Assembly (NCBI RefSeq): GCF_001050035.1
Contig: NZ_CVTA01000044.1
Span: forward strand, 62,001 to 126,000
Origin: Mycolicibacterium komanii
GTDB lineage: Bacteria > Actinomycetota > Actinomycetes > Mycobacteriales > Mycobacteriaceae
Length of the DNA stretch: 64,000 nt
Direction of reading: 5' to 3'
The translations under genes were made by a program, and so were the position numbers. Below, one piece after another: positions 32,279 to 45,382 of this stretch. Under the pieces are notes generated by a model. That model was given only the letters and a program-made list of their open reading frames with translations. It did no database searches and was not told the origin of the DNA. Position 1 is the stretch's first letter. Every line of letters begins with the position of its first letter.

Positions 32279-33487
32279 TCAGACGGACGCCTTGAGCTCC
32301 TCGACCTTGTTCAGCTGCTCCCACGGCAGCTCGACGTCGGTGCGACCGAAGTGGCCGTACGCGGCGGTCTGCGCGTAGATCGGGCGGAGCAGGTCGAGAT
32401 CGCGCACGATCGCGCCGGGGCGCAGGTCGAAGACCGAGGTGATGGCCTTCTCGATGCGGGCCGGGTCGACGGTCTCGCTGCCGAACGTCTCGACGAAAAG
32501 GCCGACGGGAGCGGCTTTGCCGATCGCGTACGCCACCTGGACCTCGACGCGCTCGGCCAGACCCGCTGCGACGACGTTCTTCGCCACCCAGCGCATCGCG
32601 TACGCCGCCGACCGGTCCACCTTGGACGGATCCTTGCCCGAGAAGGCGCCGCCGCCGTGACGGGCCCAGCCGCCGTAGGTGTCGACGATGATCTTGCGGC
32701 CGGTCAGGCCTGCGTCACCCATCGGGCCGCCGAGCACGAACTTGCCGGTCGGGTTCACCAGCAGGCGGAAATCCGAGGTGTCCATCGAGTCGTGGTTCAG
32801 GTCGGCCAACACGGTGTTGACGACCTTCTCGCGGATGTCGGGGGTCAGCGTGCCCTCGAGATCGATGCCCGCCGCATGCTGCGTCGAGAGCACGACGGTG
32901 TCGAGACGCACCGGGGTCGTGCCGTCGTACTGCACCGTGACCTGGGTCTTGCCGTCGGGCCGCAGATAGTCCAGCACGCCGCTCTTGCGGACCTCCGTCA
33001 GCCGGCGCGACAGCCGGTGCGCCAGCGCGATCGGCAGCGGCATCAGCTCGGGCGTGTCCTTGATCGCATAGCCGAACATCAGGCCCTGATCGCCGGCGCC
33101 CTGCAGGTCGAGCGGATCGCCCGCACCGCCGACGCGGGTCTCGTGCGCGGTGTCGACACCCTGCGCGATGTCCGGCGACTGGCGGCCGATGCCGATGTTG
33201 ACGCCGCAGGTTTCACCGTCGAAGCCCTTGTCCGACGAGTCGTAGCCGATCTCCAGGATCCGCTCGCGCACGGTGTTCGTGATGTCGGCGAAGGCCTCCT
33301 TGGCGTCGGTCGTCACCTCACCGACGACATGCACCTGGCCGGTGGTCACCAGTGTCTCTACCGCGACCCGCGACTTGGGATCGCCCGCGAGCAATGCGTC
33401 GAGCACCGAGTCGCTGATCGCGTCGCAGATCTTGTCGGGGTGGCCCTCGGTTACCGACTCACTGGTGAACAGCCGAGCTTCACTCAC
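32279..33487 (-). CDS. metK: S-adenosylmethionine synthetase
   Basis: A 402-residue enzyme making SAM from methionine and ATP. Signature [19 protein letters not shown] near residue 15, [21 protein letters not shown] near 120, [20 protein letters not shown] near 280. GTG start at 33487 preceded by GGAAGG. The 5' leader of about 40 bases has an inverted repeat and, upstream, a perfect TATAAT, which is unusual in this genome. Downstream end of mihF-gmk-rpoZ-coaBC-metK but with its own promoter. Confidence 0.98.
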   Translation of the reverse strand: MSEARLFTSESVTEGHPDKICDAISDSVLDALLAGDPKSRVAVETLVTTGQVHVVGEVTTDAKEAFADITNTVRERILEIGYDSSDKGFDGETCGVNIGIGRQSPDIAQGVDTAHETRVGGAGDPLDLQGAGDQGLMFGYAIKDTPELMPLPIALAHRLSRRLTEVRKSGVLDYLRPDGKTQVTVQYDGTTPVRLDTVVLSTQHAAGIDLEGTLTPDIREKVVNTVLADLNHDSMDTSDFRLLVNPTGKFVLGGPMGDAGLTGRKIIVDTYGGWARHGGGAFSGKDPSKVDRSAAYAMRWVAKNVVAAGLAERVEVQVAYAIGKAAPVGLFVETFGSETVDPARIEKAITSVFDLRPGAIVRDLDLLRPIYAQTAAYGHFGRTDVELPWEQLNKVEELKASV

Positions 33488-33502
33488 GGTGTGATCCTTC
33501 CG

Positions 33503-33518
33503 CTCAAGTCAACTTGAG
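33503..33518. promoter_or_regulatory. Inverted repeat in metK leader (SoxR-box-like)
   Basis: CTCAAG-TTGA-CTTGAG (minus-strand reading): a perfect 6-bp inverted repeat with a 4-nt centre, about 17 nt downstream of the metK -10 and 15 nt upstream of the start codon. It resembles the SoxR-type operator CCTCAAGTTAACTTGAGG. It could be a repressor site or an RNA hairpin next to the ribosome site. Confidence 0.6.
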
Positions 33519-33534
33519 GTAGTTAGTTCATCAA

Positions 33535-33540
33535 ATTATA
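33535..33540 (-). promoter_or_regulatory. -10 box of metK promoter
   Basis: TATAAT on the minus strand, an exact consensus -10, with TTGGGT 16 nt upstream as a possible -35. It predicts a leader of about 40 nt for metK. No SAM riboswitch would fit in this short leader. Confidence 0.65.
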
Positions 33541-33615
33541 GGCGTGCCCTGTTGCACCCAAGCCTGTGCGTTCGTCGCGCGCAAGCATTTCACGCAGCCA
33601 GATGCGTGATTCGCG

Positions 33616-34866
33616 CTACCCGCCGCCGCTTTGCAGGAAGGCCACGATCGCGTCCACGATACGGCTGGCCATCAGGGTTTTCGAGCCGTGCTCCAAGGCG
33701 GACTCCGTGCCGTCGGCCGCGAGCAGCCAGCCGTCGTTGTTGTCCACTTCGAACGCCCGATTCTCACCCACTGCGTTGACCACGAGCAAATCGCAGCCCT
33801 TGCGCTGCAGCTTCGCACGCGCGTGGTGAAGCACGTCGCCGTTGGCGTCGCCGGTCTCCGCAGCGAATCCCACGATCGCGCGCATATTGGGCAGCTGCCC
33901 GTCGGTGCGGGCCCGCACGGCGCCCGCCAGGACGTCCTCGGTGCGGGTCAATTCGATGACCGGCGCGGCGGCGTCCGGATCGGCGGACTTCTTGATCTTG
34001 CTGGTCTGCATCTGGGTGGGCCGGAAGTCGGCGACCGCGGCCGCCATCACCAGCACGTGTGCGTCGGGAGCATGCTTGGACACGGCGTCCTTGAGTTGGG
34101 CCGCCGACCCGATGTGCACGACGTCGACGCCAGCCGGGTCGATCAGTCCCGTGGTGTTGCCTGCGATCAACGTGACGTCGGCCCCGCGCTGGGCCATCAC
34201 CCGCGCCATCGCGTATCCCTGCTTGCCGGAGCTGCGGTTGCCGATGAACCGAACGGGGTCGATCGGCTCACGCGTTCCACCCGCTGAGACCAGCACCTTG
34301 ACGCCGGCCAGGTCGTAGGGCAGCGCATCGGGCCGCGTCAGCAGCAGCTGGGCCAGCGTGGTGATCTCTTCGGCTTCGGGCAGGCGGCCCGCACCGCTGT
34401 CAGAGCCGGTCAACCGGCCCGAGGCCGGTTCGAGAACGACGGCACCGCGACGGCGCAACGTCGCGACGTTCTCCACCGTCGCCGGGTGGAACCACATCTC
34501 GGTGTGCATCGCCGGGGCGAACAGCACCGGACATCGCGCGGTCAGCAGCGTCGCGGTCAAAAGGTCGTCCGCGCGGCCGGCGACCGCACGCGCCAGGAGA
34601 TCGGCGGTGGCGGGCGCGACGACGACGAGATCGGCTTCCTGACCGAAGCGCACGTGCGGCACCTCGTGGACGTCGTCCCAGACGCCCGTGTGCACGGAAT
34701 GACCGGAAAGGGCTTCGAAGGTTGCGGCGCCGACGAACCGCAGTGCAGATTCGGTGGGTACGACGCGGACGTCGTGGCCTGCCTCGGTGAGCTGTCTGAC
34801 CACGGTGGCCGCCTTGTAGGCGGCGATACCACCGGCGACGCCGACGATGATCCGCTTGGGCTCCAT
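33616..34866 (-). CDS. coaBC: Bifunctional phosphopantothenoylcysteine synthetase/decarboxylase
   Basis: A 416-residue CoaBC (Dfp, Rv1391) for coenzyme A synthesis. The N-terminal FMN decarboxylase has IIVGVAGGIAAYKAA, the catalytic His in EVPHVRFGQ, and PAMHTEMW. The C-terminal ligase has VLVSAGGTREPIDPVRFIGN, RSSGKQGYAMA and the nucleotide/substrate motif AAAVADFRP. The ATG at 34866 is chosen; the long upstream extension in this frame lies inside rpoZ. 31 bases downstream of rpoZ. Confidence 0.96.
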   Translation of the reverse strand: MEPKRIIVGVAGGIAAYKAATVVRQLTEAGHDVRVVPTESALRFVGAATFEALSGHSVHTGVWDDVHEVPHVRFGQEADLVVVAPATADLLARAVAGRADDLLTATLLTARCPVLFAPAMHTEMWFHPATVENVATLRRRGAVVLEPASGRLTGSDSGAGRLPEAEEITTLAQLLLTRPDALPYDLAGVKVLVSAGGTREPIDPVRFIGNRSSGKQGYAMARVMAQRGADVTLIAGNTTGLIDPAGVDVVHIGSAAQLKDAVSKHAPDAHVLVMAAAVADFRPTQMQTSKIKKSADPDAAAPVIELTRTEDVLAGAVRARTDGQLPNMRAIVGFAAETGDANGDVLHHARAKLQRKGCDLLVVNAVGENRAFEVDNNDGWLLAADGTESALEHGSKTLMASRIVDAIVAFLQSGGG

Positions 34867-34897
34867 GGCGGCCGCTCCCCTATGCCTCGCGGTGTTG

Positions 34898-35215
34898 CTA
34901 CTCGCCTTCGGTGTGCTCGAGCAGGTCCGCGTGGATCTCACGCAGCGCGATCGACAGCGGCTTCTCCTGCAGGCCGGGCTCGACCAGCGGGCCGACGTAC
35001 TCGAGGATGCCGTCGCCGAGCTGGTTGTAGTAGTCGTTGATCTGGCGTGCGCGCTTGGCGGCATAGATCACCAGCGCATACTTGCTCGACGCGCGATCCA
35101 GCAACTCGTCGATGGGCGGGTTGGTGATGCCCAACGGCGTGTCGTAGGCGGTGACGGCCGACGTGTCGAGGTCGTCCACAGCTGTCAGCTGCGTGTCGGC
35201 GTGCGGGGTGCTCAC
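34898..35215 (-). CDS. rpoZ: RNA polymerase omega subunit
   Basis: A 105-residue omega, which stabilises the beta' subunit during polymerase assembly. Family core: [38 protein letters not shown] at about 42-80, followed by the acidic C-terminus. GTG start with GGAG upstream. It follows gmk by 78 bases, as in the conserved mihF-gmk-rpoZ-coaBC-metK order. Confidence 0.96.
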   Translation of the reverse strand: MSTPHADTQLTAVDDLDTSAVTAYDTPLGITNPPIDELLDRASSKYALVIYAAKRARQINDYYNQLGDGILEYVGPLVEPGLQEKPLSIALREIHADLLEHTEGE

Positions 35216-35293
35216 GTAAAAAATCTCCTGGCGGTTTTGGCTGGATGCGAGATAGCTGTCAGGCCGTCCGGCGCCGGGGCCGGCGCGTACTTA

Positions 35294-35866
35294 TCAGCGG
35301 TCCACCAGCAAGGATACCAATTCGGCGCAGGCAGACTCCAATTGACTGTTCACGACGACGGTGTCGAAGTCGTCCTGCGCTGCGAGTTCGGCCCGTGCGG
35401 TGGCCAATCGGCGCTCGATCGCCTCGGGGGTCTCGGTGCCGCGCCCGGTAAGCCGGCTCTGAAGCTCTTCCCAGCTCGGCGGGGCGAGGAACACCGTGAG
35501 GGCCTCGGGCATCGCCTTCTTGACGGCCCGCGCGCCCGCCAGATCCACCTCGATCAGGACGGGCCTACCTGCGGCGATCGCCTCGCGGACGGGCCGGGCG
35601 GGGGTTCCAGAGCGGTGCAGACCGCCGTGGATCTCCGCCCATTCGAGCAGGGCTCCGTCGGCGATCAGCTGATTGAATTCATCCGGGGTGACGAAAAAGT
35701 AGTCAACGCCGTCGACTTCACCGGGGCGCGGGGCCCTGGTGGTGACTGACACGCTGAAGTGCAGGTCGGGAACGCGTTCGCGCAGACAGCGGACGACGGT
35801 CGACTTCCCGACGGCTGAGGGGCCGGACAGCACAACTACCCGGCCGGCCCCTCGGCCGGCGCTCAA
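35294..35866 (-). CDS. gmk: Guanylate kinase
   Basis: A 190-residue enzyme phosphorylating GMP to GDP. Walker [12 protein letters not shown] near residue 14, GMP-binding [17 protein letters not shown], and [20 protein letters not shown]. Shorter at the N-terminus than M. tuberculosis Gmk (208). The only upstream start is the TTG at 35866, 9 bases after the mihF stop, with a weak ribosome site, so translation probably depends on coupling to mihF. Confidence 0.95.
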   Translation of the reverse strand: MSAGRGAGRVVVLSGPSAVGKSTVVRCLRERVPDLHFSVSVTTRAPRPGEVDGVDYFFVTPDEFNQLIADGALLEWAEIHGGLHRSGTPARPVREAIAAGRPVLIEVDLAGARAVKKAMPEALTVFLAPPSWEELQSRLTGRGTETPEAIERRLATARAELAAQDDFDTVVVNSQLESACAELVSLLVDR

Positions 35867-35875
35867 CTTCTGCGC

Positions 35876-36193
35876 CTAGGACTGGTCGAACTTTTCCAGC
35901 AGCGCCTTGCGCTGACGATCGCCGAGACCGCGCAAACGGCGGGTCGGGGCGATCTCGAGTTCGGTCATGATCTCCTGCGCCTTGACCTTGCCAACCTTGG
36001 GCAACGCCTCGAGAAGCGCCGAAACCTTCATCTTGCCCAAGACCTCGTCGGTCTCGGCATCCTTGAGCACCTGCTTGAGGTTGGTGCCGCCGCGCTTGAG
36101 CCGGTCCTTCAATTCGGCTCTGGCTCGACGTGCGGCGGCAGCCTTCTCCAACGCGGCCGCGCGCTGTTCGTCGGTCAACTGGGGAAGGGCCAC
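35876..36193 (-). CDS. mihF: Mycobacterial integration host factor
   Basis: A 105-residue DNA-binding nucleoid protein, essential in mycobacteria and the host factor for L5 phage integration. It is nearly identical to the functional form of Rv1388: ALPQLTDEQRAAALEKAAAA, DRLKRGGTNLKQVLKDAE, and the helix-two-turn-helix KVSALLEALPKVGKVKAQEI. The GTG at 36193 is chosen because GGAGG sits 5 nt upstream and the protein then matches the known mature start; an ATG at 36226 would add 11 acidic residues. Confidence 0.95.
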   Translation of the reverse strand: MALPQLTDEQRAAALEKAAAARRARAELKDRLKRGGTNLKQVLKDAETDEVLGKMKVSALLEALPKVGKVKAQEIMTELEIAPTRRLRGLGDRQRKALLEKFDQS

Positions 36194-36622
36194 GGGTTCC
36201 TCCGTCTCATCACCATCAATTTCCACTGCCTCGGCTGATAGGGAAAACCCAGAAACAGCCAGCGACGACGACCGTACCCACGCACGCTGACGAAAGCGAA
36301 CCCCACCCCCTGGTTACGGCGTCAAAAGCCCAGCGTGTCGGGCCGTCGCCCGCGGCGCGTGTCGGCCGCGTCCGGCGGCCCGAGGCGACGAAATCTCCCA
36401 TTCCGCGGCCGGAACCGCCTGCATATCAAGGCAATTCGGATCGCGTCGGGGCCCTTTTCGACCGTTCAGCGCGTGACCTGCGCCACACTCACGCGGCCCG
36501 GCGACGCCTCCGAAGAAAATTTTCGCTGGTCATCCGCTTTCGGGCGTGTCGCGAGCTGGCCGTTTGTGACATTTGTTACAGCTGAGGCAGGCGTTGCATC
36601 TGATGCTTCGCGGCCGCCGTCG
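36194..36622. other. Intergenic region upstream of mihF
   Basis: No convincing gene in these 429 bases. It must hold the mihF promoter: TTTTGACGCC near 36322-36331 (minus strand) is a possible -35, but I see no clear -10. A CRP-like palindrome lies at 36565-36580. In M. tuberculosis this interval between pyrF and mihF carries a PE/PPE pair, which is absent here. Confidence 0.7.
36565..36580. promoter_or_regulatory. CRP-like binding site
   Basis: TGTGA-CATTTG-TTACA matches the CRP/FNR palindrome TGTGA-N6-TCACA with one mismatch in the right arm. It sits in an AT-richer patch just after the pyrF 3' end and about 370 nt upstream of mihF, so its target is uncertain. Confidence 0.45.
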
Positions 36623-37437
36623 TCACGCCAGATAGGCCACCGCGTCGCGCATCGCCTCGGCCGCGGAGCGCAGGGCACCCACGTCCGGACCGGCCCTCAG
36701 CACCTCACGCGACACCGCGGGCAACAGCTGGCCGGATTGGGCCCCTCCTAGCCCGCCCAGCGCCTCGGGACGTCCGCCCTGGGCACCGACGCCCGGGACC
36801 AGCACCGGTCCCCCGAGCGCGCTGACATCGGGCGGTGCGGCCAGGGTGGCGCCGACCACCACGCCGATCGGGCCGGGCCGGGCCTGCGCTGTCCGGTTGA
36901 CCTCGGCGGCGGCGTCGACGATCGACTGCGCGACGGTGCGACCGCCGGTGTCGGCGCGCTGCACGGATGCGCCCTCCGGATTCGAGGTGGCCGCGAGCAC
37001 GAACACCCCGCGGTCGTTGGCGACCGCCGTCTCGATCAGCGGCTGCAGCGAGCCGAAGCCCAGGTACGGCGACGCCGTCACCGCGTCGGCCGCCAGCGGC
37101 GAATCACCGGCCCACGCCTGGGCGTAGGCGGCCATCGTCGACCCGATGTCGCCCCGTTTGGCGTCGGCGAGCACCAGCACTCCCGCGTCGCGAAGCGCGG
37201 CGAAGGCGTGTTCGAGCACCGCGAACCCGGCGGCGCCGTACGCCTCGAAGAAGGCCACCTGCGGTTTGACGATCGCGAAGTCGGCGAACGCCGTCACGCA
37301 CGCGTCGCAGAACCGGCGCAGTCCGTCGGCGTCGGTTGTCAGCCCCCACGCTCGCATCAGTTCCGGGTGTGGATCGATGCCCAGACACAGCGGTCCACGC
37401 CGGGCCACCGCGTCGGCCAACCGCGGACCGAAACCGG

Positions 37438-37441
<4 letters not shown>
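36623..37441 (-). CDS. pyrF: Orotidine 5'-phosphate decarboxylase
   Basis: A 272-residue OMP decarboxylase of the long actinobacterial type, giving UMP. Motifs: [33 protein letters not shown], the catalytic [17 protein letters not shown], and [14 protein letters not shown]. The GTG at 37441 overlaps the carB stop (GTGA); the longer frame upstream falls inside carB. Last gene of the pyr operon. Confidence 0.96.
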
Positions 37442-40785
<3,344 letters not shown>

Positions 40786-40824
40786 CGGCGCTCCTGTCCC
40801 GCGAAACTGCGCGCAAGTCGGGGC

Positions 40825-41951
<1,127 letters not shown>

Positions 41952-41955
<4 letters not shown>

Positions 41956-42455
41956 GCCGCCTCCTGTTCCACCCAGTGCGAGTATTCGCGACGGTCGTTG
42001 GCGCGGAACCCGGTGTCGATCTCGGTGCCCGACGGTAGTCGCCACCGGATCGCGAGAATGCCTTCGTGCGTCATCGCCTTGCCGGCGATCCCTCGCTCAG
42101 TGCGGATCTGGGTGATCGACTCGTCGGGGATCCAGATCGGCACGGCGCCGCTGCGCTGCAACATGATTCCTTCGGGGTAGCGGGTCAGCACGGCCTTGGT
42201 GCGGAAACCGAGGTCGCCGACCACGATGCGGTTGTTCCAATCGGGAGCGAGCGTGCTCCCGACGTACAACCCTTTGGTGGGCGACACGATCGCCGGCCCT
42301 ACGGTGTCGGGAAGCGGCGGCAGCGTGCCGATGATCTCGGCCTGGCGCTCCGCGCGGCGGCGCCATCCGCGGATCATCGCCTGGATCAGCACCGCGATGA
42401 TCACGGCCACGACGGCGGCCATGATCAACGATCCGACGAGTGTGCCGGTATTCAC
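41952..42455 (-). CDS. Membrane protein embedded in pyr operon (Rv1382-like)
   Basis: A 167-residue protein with one N-terminal helix ([20 protein letters not shown]) and a soluble domain with [19 protein letters not shown] and [21 protein letters not shown], typical of bacterial PH-like domains. Orthologue of Rv1382, always found between pyrC and carA in mycobacteria. Role unknown, and nothing ties it to catalysis. GTG start overlapping the pyrC stop, and stop overlapping carA, both by 4 bases. Confidence 0.88.
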
Positions 42456-43744
42456 GCCGGGCACTTCCCGTCTCGCGCGGTCACCTTGCCGCGCAACAGC
42501 GTCAGCGTGACAGTCGCAGGCAACTCGAGCGACTCGTACGGAGTGTTCGCCGAGCGGCTGGCCAGCGCCGAACCCTCGACCGTCCACGTCGCGTCCGGAT
42601 CCACGACGGTCAGGTTGGCCGGCTCGCCGACCTCCAGCGGCCTGCCTTGGTCGGGCAGACCGACGATCTCGGCCGGCCGCTCGCTCATCACCCGCGCGAC
42701 GTCGCGCCACGTCAGCAGCCCCGGGCGCACCATCGTCTCGGCCACCACCGACAGCGCGGTCTGCAGTCCGAGCATGCCGGGACGCGCGACGGAGAACTCG
42801 CAGCACTTCTCGTGCTCGGCGTGCGGGGCGTGATCGGTGGCCACGCAATCGATGATCCCGTCCGCCAACGCCTGCCGCAGTGCCTTGGCGTCCGAGGCCT
42901 CCCGCAGCGGCGGGTTCACCCGGTAGCGCCCGTCGTAAGTGGCCAGCCGTTCGTCGTCGAGCAGCAGGTGGTGCGGGGTAACCTCGGCCGTCATCGAGAT
43001 GCCCTGTGACTTCGCCCATCGCACGATCTCGACGGTGCCCACAGTCGACGCGTGGCAAACGTGCACCCGGGCCCCGGCGTCTCGGGCCAGCAGCGCATCG
43101 CGCGCGACGATCGACTCCTCGGCCGCCCGCGGCCATCCGGCCAGCCCGAGCCGCGCCGCGTTGGGGCCCTCGTGGGCCACCGCGCCGACGGTGAGCCGCG
43201 GCTCTTCGGCGTGCTGAGCGATCAGCACGCCGAGCCCGGTGGCATATTCCAGCGCGCGACGCATGATCAGCGGATCGTGCACACAGATACCGTCGTCGGA
43301 GAACATCCGCACCTGGGCCGCGCCGCCGGCCATCATCCCCATCTCGGTGAGCTGGGCTCCCGCCAGGCCGACGGTCACCGCGCCCACCGGATGCACATCG
43401 ACCAGGCCGACCTGCTGACCTCGCTGCCATACGTGGTCGGTCACGACGGGGCTGTCAGCGACAGGGTTGGTGTTGGCCATCGCGAACACCGCGGTGTATC
43501 CACCTAAAGCCGCTGCAGCCGAACCGGTTTCGATGTCCTCGGCATACTCGCGGCCGGGCTCGCGCAGGTGGGTGTGCAGATCGACGAATCCCGGCAGCAG
43601 CACCTGGCCGGTGGCGTCGACGACGTCGGCATCGTCGGGTATCGACACCTCCGCGCCGATCTCGGCGATCTGCCCGTCCCTCGTCAGCACGTCGACGGGG
43701 TCGCCCTCGCCGTAGAGACGGACCCCTCGTATCAACACGCTCAT
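42452..43744 (-). CDS. pyrC: Dihydroorotase
   Basis: A 430-residue class I amidohydrolase cyclising carbamoyl aspartate to dihydroorotate. Zinc ligands in [15 protein letters not shown] near residue 55, [30 protein letters not shown], and the catalytic Asp region [15 protein letters not shown]. Overlaps pyrB and the downstream membrane gene by 4 bases each. Confidence 0.97.
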   Translation of the reverse strand: MSVLIRGVRLYGEGDPVDVLTRDGQIAEIGAEVSIPDDADVVDATGQVLLPGFVDLHTHLREPGREYAEDIETGSAAAALGGYTAVFAMANTNPVADSPVVTDHVWQRGQQVGLVDVHPVGAVTVGLAGAQLTEMGMMAGGAAQVRMFSDDGICVHDPLIMRRALEYATGLGVLIAQHAEEPRLTVGAVAHEGPNAARLGLAGWPRAAEESIVARDALLARDAGARVHVCHASTVGTVEIVRWAKSQGISMTAEVTPHHLLLDDERLATYDGRYRVNPPLREASDAKALRQALADGIIDCVATDHAPHAEHEKCCEFSVARPGMLGLQTALSVVAETMVRPGLLTWRDVARVMSERPAEIVGLPDQGRPLEVGEPANLTVVDPDATWTVEGSALASRSANTPYESLELPATVTLTLLRGKVTARDGKCPA

Positions 43745-44691
43745 ACGCTGATCGCTTCTTTCTCGGCACCCACCAGCAGGTGGAACAGCACCGCCATCCG
43801 GATGTGCACGCCGTTGGAAACCTGTTGCAGCACCGCCGATTGCGACGAGTCGGCGACCGAGAACGCAATCTCCATACCGCGGACCATCGGCCCCGGGTGC
43901 AGCACCACCGCGTTGCCCGACAGCAGCGCCTGGCGCTTCTCGGACAGGCCGTAGAGCACCGAGTACTCCCTGGCCGACGGGAAGAAGCCGCCGTTCATGC
44001 GTTCGGCCTGCACCCGCAGCATCAGCACCGCGTCCGCGAGTGGCAGTTCGGCGTCGAGATCGTGCGACACCGTGACCGGCCAGTCGGCGACGCCGACGGG
44101 CAGTAGCGTCGGCGGCGCCACCAGCACCACCTCCGCGCCCAGGGTGTGCAGCAGCAGCACATTCGAGCGGGCCACCCGGCTGTGCAGGACGTCACCGACG
44201 ATGACGACCCGCTTGCCCTCGATGTCGCCGAGCCGCTGGCGGATGGTGAGCGCGTCGAGCAGCGCCTGGGTGGGGTGTTCGTGGGTGCCGTCGCCCGCGT
44301 TGATGACCGCGGGACCGTGTCCGTCCTCGGTGGCGGTCCACTCGGCCAGCTGCTGCGGCGCACCCGAGGCGGGGTGGCGCAGGATCAGCGCGTCGGCGCC
44401 GGCGGCGCGCAGCGTCAGCGCGGTGTCGCGCAGCGACTCACCCTTGGACACCGACGATCCCGAGGCGCTGACGTTGATCACGTCGGCGCTCATCCACTTG
44501 CCCGCGACCTCGAACGAGACCCGGGTGCGGGTCGAGTTCTCGTAGAACATCGTGATGATCGTGCGCCCGCGCAGCGTGGGGAGTTTCTTGACCTCGCGGC
44601 CGAGCAGCGCCTGGCTGAACCGGTCGGCGTTGTCGAGGATCGCCAGCGCGTCGTCGCGCGACAGATCCGCCGCCGAGAGCAGATGTTTCAC
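43741..44691 (-). CDS. pyrB: Aspartate carbamoyltransferase catalytic subunit
   Basis: A 316-residue enzyme committing carbamoyl phosphate to pyrimidines. Carbamoyl-phosphate motif [17 protein letters not shown] near residue 52, [34 protein letters not shown], and [14 protein letters not shown]. There is no pyrI regulatory subunit, as usual in mycobacteria. Overlaps pyrR and pyrC by ATGA. Confidence 0.98.
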   Translation of the reverse strand: MKHLLSAADLSRDDALAILDNADRFSQALLGREVKKLPTLRGRTIITMFYENSTRTRVSFEVAGKWMSADVINVSASGSSVSKGESLRDTALTLRAAGADALILRHPASGAPQQLAEWTATEDGHGPAVINAGDGTHEHPTQALLDALTIRQRLGDIEGKRVVIVGDVLHSRVARSNVLLLHTLGAEVVLVAPPTLLPVGVADWPVTVSHDLDAELPLADAVLMLRVQAERMNGGFFPSAREYSVLYGLSEKRQALLSGNAVVLHPGPMVRGMEIAFSVADSSQSAVLQQVSNGVHIRMAVLFHLLVGAEKEAISV

Positions 44692-45272
44692 CTGATGGGA
44701 CCTCCGTACGGCGCGATGGACACCCCGTCGTGGCCATCGTCTTCGGCAAGCCGGACCTTGACGTTCTCGCTGCGGGAGGTGGGCACGTTCTTGCCCACGT
44801 AGTCGGCGCGCAACGGCAACTCCCGGTGACCGCGGTCGACGAGCACCGCCAGCTGCACCGCCTTCGGCCGGCCGATGTCGCGCAGGGCGTCCAGGGCCGC
44901 GCGGACCGAGCGGCCCGTGTAGAGCACGTCGTCGACGAGGATGACGAGGGACTGGTCGATGCCGCCCTCCGGGATCGACGTCTCCTCCAGGGCACGGGGC
45001 GGCTTGAAGTCGAGATCGTCGCGGTACAACGTGTTGTCCAGCGCACCGTGCGGGACGACGACGCCGGAGAACTCCTTGATCTTCTCCGCCAGCCGGGTGG
45101 CCAACGTCACTCCCCGAGTGGGGATCCCGAGCAGAACGACGCGGGGAGCATCGGAACCGTCGAGTGCGGTCTTCTCGATGATCTGGTGGGCTATGCGGGA
45201 GATGGTCCGGCCGACGTCCGCTGCGGACATCAGCTCCCGGTCGGTGCCCGACGAGCCTGATTGCGCGCCCAA
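44688..45272 (-). CDS. pyrR: PyrR bifunctional pyr operon regulator / uracil phosphoribosyltransferase
   Basis: A 194-residue RNA-binding regulator that represses the pyr operon when uridine nucleotides are high, and has uracil phosphoribosyltransferase activity. PRPP loop [22 protein letters not shown] near residue 110; [20 protein letters not shown] near the N-terminus as in Rv1379. The start is a TTG at 45272, 10 nt after AAGGAGG; the next in-frame ATG (45230) would drop residues conserved in relatives. Its own leader carries a PyrR-binding loop, so autoregulation is expected. Confidence 0.95.
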   Translation of the reverse strand: MGAQSGSSGTDRELMSAADVGRTISRIAHQIIEKTALDGSDAPRVVLLGIPTRGVTLATRLAEKIKEFSGVVVPHGALDNTLYRDDLDFKPPRALEETSIPEGGIDQSLVILVDDVLYTGRSVRAALDALRDIGRPKAVQLAVLVDRGHRELPLRADYVGKNVPTSRSENVKVRLAEDDGHDGVSIAPYGGPIR

Positions 45273-45282
45273 GCGACTCTGA

Positions 45283-45305
45283 CCTCCTTCTCCGCCTCTC
45301 TGGAC
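45283..45305 (-). promoter_or_regulatory. PyrR-binding RNA loop next to the pyrR ribosome site
   Basis: The RNA GUCCAGAGAGGC (45305-45294) matches the PyrR-binding consensus UCCNGNGAGGY, flanked by CCG/CGG that can close a hairpin. AAGGAGG (45289-45283) follows 4 nt later and 10 nt before the TTG. PyrR bound here would hide the ribosome site, that is translational repression rather than terminator-based attenuation. Confidence 0.8.
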
Positions 45306-45336
45306 GGCTCTTTAAAGGACGTCGAAACTGCCGGGA

Positions 45337-45342
45337 AGCTTA
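45337..45342 (-). promoter_or_regulatory. -10 candidate for pyr operon
   Basis: TAAGCT on the minus strand fits TANNNT and would give a leader of about 57 nt that includes the PyrR loop. No clear -35. Confidence 0.45.
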
Positions 45343-45369
45343 GCACCCGCACAGGTGTGGTCTGCTCAG

Positions 45370-45375
45370 TAGGCT
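45370..45375 (+). promoter_or_regulatory. -10 element for leaderless serine hydrolase gene
   Basis: TAGGCT fits TANNNT and lies 7 nt before the ATG at 45383. Confidence 0.5.
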
Positions 45376-45382
45376 TGCCGCG

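Noticed and set aside
33488..33615. SAM riboswitch ahead of metK
   Set aside because: The predicted leader is about 40 nt, too short, and holds only one small palindrome.
36216..36751. Short open frames in the mihF-pyrF interval
   Set aside because: No ribosome site, shadow-like composition, and the longer one runs antisense into pyrF.
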